From Verrucomicrobiota bacterium (GTDB taxonomy: Bacteria; Verrucomicrobiota; Kiritimatiellia; CAIQIC01; Lenti-01): a DNA stretch of 27,885 bases. Positions 1 through 6,375 of this stretch are shown piece after piece. Numbering within the stretch: the first letter of the stretch is position 1; each line of letters opens with the position of its first letter. The translations under genes and the position numbers were made by a program. A model generated the notes under the pieces. The model saw only the letters and a program-made list of their open reading frames with translations, was not told the DNA's origin and searched no databases. The stretch spans positions 1 through 27,885 of the forward strand of contig DMJA01000066.1 in assembly GCA_003451935.1 (NCBI GenBank), read 5' to 3'.

Positions 1-109
1 CCCTTCTACGGGTGGCGTTTTCGAAAAAGCAGCCCGCCGGGGGTTGCAACCCCGGCCGACAACCCGGATCCATTGTAGGCCACCCTTGCACGGGTGGCGC
101 TTTTGTGAA
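1..109. repeat. Hairpin-forming direct repeats at the left edge
   Basis: Two related copies of a roughly 23-base unit lie at 1-23 and 83-105, with four mismatches by eye. Each has the core ACGGGTGGCG followed by a T run. The second copy can fold as CCACCC / GGGTGG around a short loop (80-97), and the first would do the same if its cut-off left arm lies outside the window. A perfect 14-base palindrome, GGGGTTGCAACCCC, sits between them at 40-53. Nothing coding is convincing here. The elements look like intergenic palindromic repeats. Their function is unknown. Confidence 0.5.
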
Positions 110-187
110 CGGCTCACCCGAGGGTTCGCTCTACCCCAACCCCGCGAATTCAGCCTCTTTGGCAGGGCGAACCGTGCCGGTGAGCCG
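110..187. repeat. Inverted-repeat element, copy 1 (downstream of pilQ)
   Basis: A unit of about 26 bases at 161-187 (plus) reads GGCAGGGCGAACC then GCCGGTGAGCCG. A related unit lies in the opposite direction at 110-135: its reverse complement begins GGTAGAGCGAACCCT and ends GGGTGAGCCG. A 25-base spacer separates them. The same arrangement recurs at 5596-5672, so this is a dispersed repeat and not a chance palindrome. It could be a REP/BIME-like or MITE-like element, or a processing hairpin. Confidence 0.6.
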
Positions 188-255
188 GGGGGTTGCTGCC
201 GGAGCGCGGGCATCTTGCCCGTCACGCAATCAGCACAATCCGACCCTGTCGGCAT

Positions 256-286
256 AGAAAAAGCGGCGCAGAGCACCGCTTTTTCT
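256..286 (-). terminator. Terminator of the pilMNOPQ operon
   Basis: An 11-bp perfect stem (AGAAAAAGCGG at 256-266 with CCGCTTTTTCT at 276-286) encloses a 9-base loop, about 40 bases after the pilQ stop codon. Read on the minus strand, the stem ends in CCGCTTTTTCT, which supplies a U-rich tail. By symmetry it could work in both directions. A second perfect hairpin lies between it and the stop codon (288-310). Confidence 0.65.
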
Positions 287-287
287 G

Positions 288-310
288 CGGACGGCACACC
301 ATGCCGTCCG
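288..310. other. Perfect 9-bp hairpin after pilQ
   Basis: CGGACGGCA (288-296) pairs with TGCCGTCCG (302-310) around a 5-base loop, 14 bases past the pilQ stop. It has no U tail of its own. It probably acts with the terminator at 256-286 or protects the 3' end of the mRNA. Confidence 0.5.
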
Positions 311-324
311 GGAGGTTTCGCTAC

Positions 325-2562
325 CTACTTGCTTTTTTTGCGGAACCGCTTGGCCGGGGCGGCTTTTTCCTCTTCCAGCGCGGCCTCGGGCGGGGCTTCC
401 ACCGCCACTTCTTCCAGCTTAGCTTCCGGAGCCGCCACCAAACCGGGTTCCGGCACCGCTTCGACCGGAGCTGCGGGCGCGACACTCGACTCGACCGGCA
501 CCGGCTCCGTTGCCGCTTCGGGAGCGACCGTGGCCTGCGCGATTTCCGGCGCGACCACGGGGGCGATGGCTTCCGCATCTTTCGCGTCCTGGGCCGCCTG
601 CGCCTCGACCTGCTTCTTGAACTCCTCCGCGAATTTCTTCTGGTCGGCCCGCTCCTTCACCCGGCGCTGGTGAACGAGGCGCGCATCTTCGGGAATCCCA
701 GCGTTCTCCTCCAAGACACCCGGATCGGCAACCGACAAGGTGACGAAGATGATGGTTTCGACCTGGCTCTTGACGGTCTTCTCATGCGAGAACAGGCGCC
801 CGATGATCGGGAGGCTCCCCAGGACGGGCACGCGTTTGGTCACCTTTTGATCCTGCACGTCCGTCAAGCCGCCGATGGCCACGGTCTGGCCGCTGCGCAA
901 GGTGAACGTGGTGCCGATCTCCTTGAGCGAAATGATGGGCCAGGAGTTGACGCCCACTTCCTTGAACTCCAGCAGGCGCCGCAGGGAGGGATTGATGAAC
1001 GCCTCGATGTAGTCGTCGGTCTTGACCGTGGCGATCACATCCAGGTCGATGCCGGTCCGGAGATAGCCGCCATCGATGAAGTCCGTCTTGATCCCGGTGT
1101 CCAGCTTCGAGGTGATCGTATCGCCCGGGCTGTCCGTCGTGCCCTTCTTGAGTTCCGAGGAGACGATCGGATCGCGCCGACCGATGCTGAAGAACGAATT
1201 GGTGGCTCCGCTCGTGACGATCATCTTCGGGTTGGAGACGACGCTGACGCCATCCATCGTTTCCAAGGCGCTCAGCACCACGGAGAGATCCGCCGGCGAC
1301 AGGATGGCCGTTTTGATGTCGTCGTACATCTTGTTGGAAATGCGCTCCGCCAGGGATTCGGCGCCGGACCCGCTCGCCCGCTGCGACACCCAATAGGTGG
1401 AAGGCGTTCCCTCCCAATCCTGCTCCGTCAACACGCTGGGCGTGCTTTGCCATCCCGATTCGGTGTCCGACGAGGTTTCAAAGGTGCCGAACCCGGGCTG
1501 ACTGCCCCATGTGTCATAGGTGGCGGCCGAAACCTCCTCGCCGTCCTGATCCTTGAAATCCATCCGGCCGGCTTGCGTCCCCTGCAAATTGTACCCGACG
1601 GCCCGGTCGCGGTTCAGGTTGTCGCGCTGGCGCGTCTCCGACATCTGCCATTCCATATCCGTCAGGCCGACCTTGTAGCCGGCCAGGATGCTCCAATCGA
1701 TGCCCAGTTGCTTCACGGCGTCGTCGGACAGTTCCATGATCTTGGTCTCGATCAGCACCTGGCGGCCGGGCTTGTCGAGGGTCTTGATCAGGGAACGGAC
1801 CTCGGCCAGGCGGGACTCGGTCGAGCGGACCACGATGGCATTGCGGGAGGCCATGGGCAGAACGTTGTTGCTGGATCCAACAATGCCGACCAAGGTGCTT
1901 TGGAGCTGGTCCACGGTGGTGAAATCCAGGAAGAAGGTTTCGACATACAGGGGCTCGGGGGCATTGGTGACCGGGGCCTGGATGCTATACACCTTGGAAT
2001 TGGGCGGCTGTTCCCGGAGATCGAGTTGGTGGACGGCCAGGATCGCGCGTAGCGCGGAAAGCCATTCCACGTCGCGGAGGTTGAAGGTGACGCGGTTGGT
2101 GAGCAGCGAATCGGCTCCAATGATGTTGGCGCCGACCTGCTGGGAGAACAAACTCACGGTGTCCTGCAGGGTCGCATCCTTCAGCGAAACCGTGATTAAT
2201 TCGACCCCGTCCACGGTGCGGGTCGTCATTTGGGTGGCCGCTTCGGCCTCGCCCTCGGCGAAATCGACGAAGTCCACCTCCTGCGGCGCGGCGGGAGCCA
2301 CCGCTTCCGGCGTGGCGGCGGCCGTCGTTTCCGCTGCGGCAGGTGCCACGACTTCCGGCGCGGGCGCGGGCTGTTCCATGGGGGCCAGTTCACGCCCCTC
2401 CAGCGAGGCGGCGTCCAAATTGTCCTTGGCATCGCTCGCGGCATTGATCAGGTCGATGGGGCCGGCCCCTCCCATCAAGGCGCAGGAGAAGACGAGGAGC
2501 AAGAGACCGATCAGGGTTCCGTGCCGGGGCGCGGAGTTACGGGGACGTTTGATTTGTTTCAT
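325..2562 (-). CDS. pilQ: Secretin PilQ (type IV pilus / type II secretion outer-membrane channel)
   Basis: This 745-residue protein would form the outer-membrane ring through which the pilus or secreted protein passes. A hydrophobic export signal lies at about 16-33. An Ala/Pro/Glu-rich linker (45-112) follows, then an STN-like domain (about 120-195), a secretin N-type domain (about 205-265) and the secretin core (about 268-610). The core carries the family's C-terminal signature: SGQTVAIGGL, then VPVLGSLPIIGRLF. Two oddities stand out. A Trp/Ser/Gln-rich stretch at about 298-402 interrupts the start of the core. The core is followed by a charged coiled-coil-like stretch (628-660), an Ala/Pro/Glu tail and a basic end (KRFRKKSK). 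The ATG at 2562 overlaps the previous gene's stop (ATGA) and has AAGGAG 8 bases upstream. The sequence VFSC near residue 27 is a poor lipobox, so a lipoprotein is possible but unproven. PilQ rather than GspD is chosen from the PilMNO context. Confidence 0.93.
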   Translation of the reverse strand: MKQIKRPRNSAPRHGTLIGLLLLVFSCALMGGAGPIDLINAASDAKDNLDAASLEGRELAPMEQPAPAPEVVAPAAAETTAAATPEAVAPAAPQEVDFVDFAEGEAEAATQMTTRTVDGVELITVSLKDATLQDTVSLFSQQVGANIIGADSLLTNRVTFNLRDVEWLSALRAILAVHQLDLREQPPNSKVYSIQAPVTNAPEPLYVETFFLDFTTVDQLQSTLVGIVGSSNNVLPMASRNAIVVRSTESRLAEVRSLIKTLDKPGRQVLIETKIMELSDDAVKQLGIDWSILAGYKVGLTDMEWQMSETRQRDNLNRDRAVGYNLQGTQAGRMDFKDQDGEEVSAATYDTWGSQPGFGTFETSSDTESGWQSTPSVLTEQDWEGTPSTYWVSQRASGSGAESLAERISNKMYDDIKTAILSPADLSVVLSALETMDGVSVVSNPKMIVTSGATNSFFSIGRRDPIVSSELKKGTTDSPGDTITSKLDTGIKTDFIDGGYLRTGIDLDVIATVKTDDYIEAFINPSLRRLLEFKEVGVNSWPIISLKEIGTTFTLRSGQTVAIGGLTDVQDQKVTKRVPVLGSLPIIGRLFSHEKTVKSQVETIIFVTLSVADPGVLEENAGIPEDARLVHQRRVKERADQKKFAEEFKKQVEAQAAQDAKDAEAIAPVVAPEIAQATVAPEAATEPVPVESSVAPAAPVEAVPEPGLVAAPEAKLEEVAVEAPPEAALEEEKAAPAKRFRKKSK

Positions 2563-3059
2563 GGTGCTTTCTCCTTGAGGCGTGGCTCCGGGTCGGCCGG
2601 GGTCTTTGGGACGGGCTTCGCCGGAAATCGGGTGCGGGTAATTCCCAACCGGGCGGATTCGACCCCCCGCTCCGTGATGCGGAGGATGCGCCAATGGAAC
2701 CAGCGCCCGTTGGATTGGATGGAAACCACTTTCTTTTCGCCCACGACGCCGACCCCCTCGACCAGGATTCGGTACGTGCCGTCGGCCGCCCGGGAATGCC
2801 CGCGCACGGGCAGGGCCGGCCAAACCACATCCGCCGTTTCGGTTTCGAATCCCGCCGCCGCGCGGGCCGGGGCGGGCGGCGCATAACCGACCGGCCAGAA
2901 GGGATCACGCCGGGTGGCCGCCTCCATGCGCGCGGCCACCTTGCCTTCGGATTTTTCGGCGGCGGAAAGCCCCATGGCCGCCGCCAACATAATCAGGGCC
3001 GCCCGTGTCCCGGCGGTTCTGGGTTTCTGGACAAAGGTTGGTGGATTCCGCTGGTTCAT
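2559..3059 (-). CDS. PilP-like periplasmic pilus assembly protein
   Basis: This 166-residue protein sits between pilO and pilQ, where pilP lies in type IV pilus operons. An N-terminal export signal (hydrophobic 20-33, possible cleavage after LSA) is followed by the motif RRDPFWPVGY (50-59). A DPF motif of this kind is typical of PilP/GspC-like linkers. A predicted beta-rich segment (about 75-140, ending FHWRILRITERGV) would be the domain that contacts the secretin. A Pro/Lys-rich tail closes it. The start at 3059 overlaps the pilO stop (ATGA), and its own TGA overlaps the pilQ start, which suggests translational coupling on both sides. Similarity to classical PilP is weak beyond the DPF motif and position, so the family call is an inference. 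By the known role of the family it would tie the PilN/PilO inner-membrane complex to the secretin. Confidence 0.72.
   Translation of the reverse strand: MNQRNPPTFVQKPRTAGTRAALIMLAAAMGLSAAEKSEGKVAARMEAATRRDPFWPVGYAPPAPARAAAGFETETADVVWPALPVRGHSRAADGTYRILVEGVGVVGEKKVVSIQSNGRWFHWRILRITERGVESARLGITRTRFPAKPVPKTPADPEPRLKEKAP
2571..2576 (-). promoter_or_regulatory. Ribosome binding site deciding the pilQ start
   Basis: AAGGAG on the minus strand lies 8 bases before the ATG at 2562. It fixes the start there. The reading frame stays open upstream to 2823, but that extension lacks a comparable site and overlaps the PilP-like gene. Confidence 0.75.
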
Positions 3060-3781
3060 GGAGTCCCGCCGCCCAGGATTTCGTCGGCCTTCTGGCTCAC
3101 CTTGGCCTGCATATCCGGATCGGTCCACACGGGCCACTGCACTTCGAAGCGGACCAAATGCCGCTGCGGATTGTCCGGTTGCGCCGTAATCAGGAAATGG
3201 CTGATGGCGATCAGCGGATTTTCCGCCTGCACCGCGCGCACCCATTTGATGAAGGTGTCATATCCGCATTCCGCCGTCACGCGGGCGGAATAGGCCCGAA
3301 CCGGACCGGCCGGCTCCTTCTTGTCCGGGGCGGTGGCGGCCCCGGGAGTGGGCTTGGATTCGGGCGCGGCGGCCGCCTCCGGTTTTGGGGCGGGCTTGGC
3401 CTTTGCGGGCGGATCGATCAAGCCGATGTTGGTCACCTGGATCGCCTCCACGCCGGAGTCGGTTCCCTTCTTGACCAGGAAGTCCCTCGCCGGGAGCAGG
3501 TAGTTGCCCAGGCGGGGGTGCAGCAGATTCTTTTCGGATTGCATCCGCAGCTCGCGCATGGTCTTCACCAGGTCCTCGCGCATGCCGGCCAGATGGCGGA
3601 TCTGCTGGGGAGCCTGGCGTAGATTGGTTTCCAGCACGATGATCGTGGTGTGCGCCTCGTCCATTTTCCGGTTGATGGGCTGATAGACCCCGGCCCACAA
3701 GCCGTACAGCGCCGCCACCCCGCCGAGGGCGATGAGGGCCAGCATCTTCTGGCGCTCTTTCTTATTGGCCGGCAGGCGCAC
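3056..3781 (-). CDS. pilO: Pilus assembly protein PilO
   Basis: This 241-residue bitopic inner-membrane protein would pair with PilN in the alignment complex. A short basic N-terminus (VRLPANKKERQK) precedes one membrane segment (about 13-33). A coiled coil follows (about 38-85), then a region including GNYLLPARDFL. An unusual Ala/Pro/Lys-rich insert (124-160) comes next, and then a ferredoxin-like periplasmic domain (about 161-218). The start is taken as GTG at 3781 because GAGGAG lies 5 bases upstream and this places a normal short cytoplasmic N-terminus before the membrane helix. The gene then overlaps pilN by 20 bases. ATG at 3745 would cut into the N-terminus. The 3' end overlaps the PilP-like gene by ATGA. 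Order, size and topology all match PilO, although direct sequence similarity is low, as is usual for this family. Confidence 0.82.
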   Translation of the reverse strand: MRLPANKKERQKMLALIALGGVAALYGLWAGVYQPINRKMDEAHTTIIVLETNLRQAPQQIRHLAGMREDLVKTMRELRMQSEKNLLHPRLGNYLLPARDFLVKKGTDSGVEAIQVTNIGLIDPPAKAKPAPKPEAAAAPESKPTPGAATAPDKKEPAGPVRAYSARVTAECGYDTFIKWVRAVQAENPLIAISHFLITAQPDNPQRHLVRFEVQWPVWTDPDMQAKVSQKADEILGGGTP

Positions 3782-4394
3782 GGAAACTCCTCGGTTTGAA
3801 GCTGACTTCGATCTGGAACAAGCGGTCCTGGCTGGTGGCACCCGGCGTATCGTCGTCGGTGAAGGACGCCACGACGGCCTTGTCGGTCCAGTCGGACATG
3901 GGGGCCTCCGTCTCCCACGCCCGGCGGAAGGATTCCACCCTCGCCTCGGCATTGGCGCCCTGGTGGCGGCCGTTCAGCGTCACGGCGTGTTCGCGCGCAT
4001 AGTGCCCGTCCTTGCCCACGGCCAGCTGCATGCGCAGCTGCAGGGTGCGCCACTGCATCGTGTCCGGGACATGCGTCCGGATTCCTTCCAGGATGTCCTC
4101 CCACGGCAGGCGCGAATGGTGCCAGCCCATGATTTCGTCGAGATAGCCCTTGTGGAGGTTCAGCGCCTGCTGCAGGACATCCGTTTCCTTCTGGCGCTGC
4201 TCGAACTCCATCCGCTGCGGTTCCAACTGCTGGAGCGCCCGGCGGACTTCCAGATAGCCCAGGTATTTCCAGGCCAGGCTGGCCGTCAGGACCGTGACCG
4301 CCACCGCCACCGCGATTTGGCCGATTGTCTTGAAGCGGATCAGGCTGGCGCTGCGCCGCTCCGGTTCCAGGATGAGATTGACTTGGAGGCTCAT
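3762..4394 (-). CDS. pilN: Pilus assembly protein PilN
   Basis: This 210-residue bitopic membrane protein is the partner of PilM and PilO. The N-terminus MSLQVNLILEPERR resembles the conserved INLLP-type segment by which PilN tails dock into PilM. A membrane helix follows (about 22-44), then a coiled coil (about 48-90) and a periplasmic domain (about 95-205) that includes a RLPWEDILEGI stretch typical of the family. The ATG at 4394 overlaps the pilM stop (ATGA), with GGAG just upstream, and the 3' end overlaps pilO. The usual PilN length is about 180-210 residues. Nothing appears broken. Confidence 0.85.
   Translation of the reverse strand: MSLQVNLILEPERRSASLIRFKTIGQIAVAVAVTVLTASLAWKYLGYLEVRRALQQLEPQRMEFEQRQKETDVLQQALNLHKGYLDEIMGWHHSRLPWEDILEGIRTHVPDTMQWRTLQLRMQLAVGKDGHYAREHAVTLNGRHQGANAEARVESFRRAWETEAPMSDWTDKAVVASFTDDDTPGATSQDRLFQIEVSFKPRSFRAPAGQ
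3787..3792 (-). promoter_or_regulatory. Ribosome binding site for the GTG start of pilO
   Basis: GAGGAG on the minus strand lies 5 bases upstream of GTG 3781 and inside the 3' end of pilN. It supports the GTG start over the ATG at 3745. Confidence 0.65.
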
Positions 4395-5425
4395 GACGGC
4401 TCCAAGACCCCCAGGCACGCCCCGATGGCGGCCGACCACAGCCACGGCTGCGCCGCGTAGCGGTCCGGCATGCTGCCGGGCAGCCGGTCGGGATATCCGT
4501 CCAGCGCGTTCCATTCCTCGCCGGCCTCCTCCCCCTGCGCCCCTTTGAGGAACGCGGTGGCCAAGGCCGCGGGACCGGACACATGCAGTTTCTTCAAGGT
4601 GCAGTTTTCGCCGCGCTCCATGAAATCCCGGCAGCCTACATATTGCGAGCGCAACTCGCGCGTCTGCTGCTCGATCAGGTGGGAGATGTCGAACGCGCCA
4701 TCGGCCAGCACGCCTGCCGCGGTTTCCTCGTCCACGCCCAGCATCTCCATGGTGCTCTTCATGAAGGTGGCCATGCCCATGGAAAAGGTGCGCAACTGGG
4801 AAAGCCGGCCCTGGTTGAACAGCGCCAGCAGGCTGAAGTCCTGGTCGATGTGGATCAGGCCGTGGGCCGTTTCATAGCCCGCCAGGCGGGGATCGCCATG
4901 AAATGCGTTCACGACGGACAGCGAGGAGAGCCCCACGAACCGGGGGGCGACCGCACCGACTTTCGGGAGCAGGTCCAGCATGGACGTCGCCAGGCTTTCC
5001 GGCAGCGCCGCCGCCAGCAAGAGGGCTTCCGTCTTGGCCGTGGCCGGCTGGGCCACCTGGGTGCCCACGCGGCATTCCCCCTGCGCCGGATCGATCCCCA
5101 AGCGCGCGAGCACCTGTTCCGGATGGCCCAGATCCAGTTGTTCCGGAAGGCGGATGAGCTTGAGGACCGCCCGCGCATCGGACGACACCACCGCGGCAAA
5201 GCGCCCCTGCACGTTGGCGGGCAGGACAAGCCCTCCGTGCTTCGGCGTGGAATCTTCGGACACGTCCATCGCGACGGCGGGCAGCATGTCCGCCCCCACC
5301 ACGGCCAACCCCTCCGCGGTTTTTTTCATGCGCACGGCCCGCACGCCGTTGGACGCGAAATCAAGCCCGACCACATCGGTCGGAGCGCGGTTCAGCATGG
5401 CCTTGAGTTTATCCAGCGAGGACAT
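4391..5425 (-). CDS. pilM: Actin-like pilus assembly protein PilM
   Basis: This 344-residue cytoplasmic protein has an actin/FtsA-like fold. It would bind the PilN tail and link the inner-membrane ring to the assembly ATPase. Visible family features are the first phosphate-binding strand VVGLDFASNGVRAVRM (18-33), the central strand at 189-205 and the closing segment AAQPWLWSAAIGACLGV, like the AxxGLAL end of PilM. The second phosphate motif reads HIDQDFS (192-198), where family members normally have D-x-G. The nucleotide site may therefore be weakened. The ATG at 5425 begins the pilMNOPQ cluster after a 398-base gap. It has only a weak upstream GGA (CGGAAATGCTGG). No promoter is obvious in the gap, so expression may depend on read-through or on an atypical promoter. 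Confidence 0.88.
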   Translation of the reverse strand: MSSLDKLKAMLNRAPTDVVGLDFASNGVRAVRMKKTAEGLAVVGADMLPAVAMDVSEDSTPKHGGLVLPANVQGRFAAVVSSDARAVLKLIRLPEQLDLGHPEQVLARLGIDPAQGECRVGTQVAQPATAKTEALLLAAALPESLATSMLDLLPKVGAVAPRFVGLSSLSVVNAFHGDPRLAGYETAHGLIHIDQDFSLLALFNQGRLSQLRTFSMGMATFMKSTMEMLGVDEETAAGVLADGAFDISHLIEQQTRELRSQYVGCRDFMERGENCTLKKLHVSGPAALATAFLKGAQGEEAGEEWNALDGYPDRLPGSMPDRYAAQPWLWSAAIGACLGVLEPS

Positions 5426-5595
5426 CCAGCATTTCCGGCGAGTTGATTTGCACGCAACCTTTCACACAGAAATCATCTTGCCGACAACTCTATTGCGATG
5501 CAAGCAAGGAGATTGAAAAATATTCAGGGAACTGCCCCCCCCCATTTTTTCGAGCTTGAACGGACGGGATGGCTCTCGAAACACTCCAAACGGCC

Positions 5596-5672
5596 CGGCT
5601 CGGCAGGGACGCCTCGGCCTACCCGGCATATCGGTTGTCTGGCAGGTAGGGCCGAACCCTCCGGGTGAGCCG
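5596..5672. repeat. Inverted-repeat element, copy 2 (upstream of pilM)
   Basis: The unit at 5645-5672 begins GGTAGGGCCGAACCCT and ends GGGTGAGCCG. An inverted relative lies at 5596-5623; its reverse complement begins GGTAGGCCGAGGCG and ends GAGCCG. The spacer is 21 bases. Sequence and layout match copy 1 at 110-187, so the pilMNOPQ operon lies between the two copies. Confidence 0.6.
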
Positions 5673-5747
5673 GGCTCTTTTGGCAGACCTAAAACGGCGT
5701 CCGAAAATCTGAATTTGGCTTCGCCACCCCCTTCCCCCCTAAACAAC

Positions 5748-5778
5748 AAACACCCTGCCGGGACCCGGCAGGGTGTTT
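5748..5778 (-). terminator. Rho-independent terminator of the pilin gene
   Basis: A perfect 14-bp stem (5748-5761 with 5765-5778, arm AAACACCCTGCCGG) has a 3-base loop and lies 46 bases after the pilin stop. On the minus strand the stem runs into TGTTTGTTGTTT. This is the strongest terminator in the window. It should insulate abundant pilin mRNA from pilM. Confidence 0.85.
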
Positions 5779-5823
5779 GGGATTGGCGACGCAGGAACGC
5801 GTCAGCCAAGAAGTGCTCCCGAA

Positions 5824-6183
5824 TTAGGGCAGCACGTGCGGGGCATCCGCCACCAAGGCGGCATTCGGACAGGTCGGATCCGTGCCCAGCGCATTGATGG
5901 TATAGACCGCACCGCCGGCGGGGCAGACAGGCATCACGCCGCCCTTGATATAGGGCGCCACATCCGCATCTGCAGGGACGGCGAGGTCGGCCGCGCCGGT
6001 GGCCAGAGCCCATTGTTCCTTGGCGGCATCGATCAAGCGCATGTTGTTAATACAGGCATTCGCGCGGGACGTATTACGGGCACGCGTGAAAGCCGGAATC
6101 GCAATGGCGGCCAAAATGCCGATGATGGCGACCACGATCATGATTTCGACCAGGGTGAAACCCAGTTTCTTGCTCTTGCTCAT
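5824..6183 (-). CDS. Type IV pilin / GspG-like major pseudopilin
   Basis: This 119-residue prepilin is the fibre subunit. It has a class III leader: MSKSKKLG, then cleavage before F9, then FTLVEIMIVVAIIGILAA. The mature position 5 glutamate (E13), needed for assembly, is present. The mature protein is about 111 residues, with an N-terminal helix, the segment CINNMRLIDAAKEQWAL and a small C-terminal domain holding C87 and C105 in PVCPAGG and PTCPN contexts, a likely disulphide. C44 is a third cysteine. Start: ATG 6183 after ACAGGAAAAACG; an upstream in-frame ATG at 6240 would disrupt the leader. The gene has its own leader and a strong terminator, as expected for a highly expressed subunit. 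PilA and GspG cannot be separated by sequence alone. The CINNMR..D.AKEQWAL pattern is a common one in pilins of PVC bacteria. Confidence 0.93.
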   Translation of the reverse strand: MSKSKKLGFTLVEIMIVVAIIGILAAIAIPAFTRARNTSRANACINNMRLIDAAKEQWALATGAADLAVPADADVAPYIKGGVMPVCPAGGAVYTINALGTDPTCPNAALVADAPHVLP

Positions 6184-6375
6184 TCGTTTTTCCTGTTGGT
6201 TGTTGTTTTTAATCAAACCGACCCGGCTTGGTAACTCCATCCTGCTGCCGCCATTTCAATTTCTTTAATTAAAATACTACTACCGCCGGGAGAATATGCA
6301 AACACAATTGTTAAAAATATATTCGGCCGAAAATCCAAGGGGTGCGGGACGTTCCAAGTCAGTCCCCGTCCTTCC
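6184..6375 (-). promoter_or_regulatory. AT-rich promoter/leader of the pilin gene
   Basis: The stretch 6250-6320 is strikingly AT-rich in an otherwise GC-rich window. On the minus strand TTGCAT (6301-6296) and TAGTAT (6279-6274) are 16 bases apart and could be a sigma-70-type pair, leaving a leader of roughly 80 bases. The match is modest. I searched for a sigma-54 GG-N10-GC site of the kind often used by pilin genes and did not find one. Confidence 0.35.

Larger units (their letters stand above)
5426..5823. other. Intergenic region between the pilin gene and pilM
   Basis: This 398-base gap has no convincing gene. It contains, from right to left, the pilin terminator (5748-5778), the second inverted-repeat element (5596-5672) with an extra partial unit (CTCTTTTGGCAG at 5675-5686), and a C9 tract followed by A and T6 (5535-5550). 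The last 100 bases before pilM are less GC-rich, but I see no clear -35/-10 pair or sigma-54 site there. Confidence 0.6.

Noticed and set aside
193..2052. Long plus-strand open frame of 619 codons opposite pilQ
   Set aside because: It is Arg/His/Asp/Gly-rich with no domain and lies fully antisense to a clear secretin. It is a GC-rich shadow frame.
5462..6013. Minus-strand frame of 183 codons across the pilin 3' end and its terminator
   Set aside because: It runs through the terminator and repeat element and overlaps the pilin gene in another frame.
6184..6375. Sigma-54 promoter before the pilin gene
   Set aside because: No GG-N10-GC pair with the right context was found on the minus strand.
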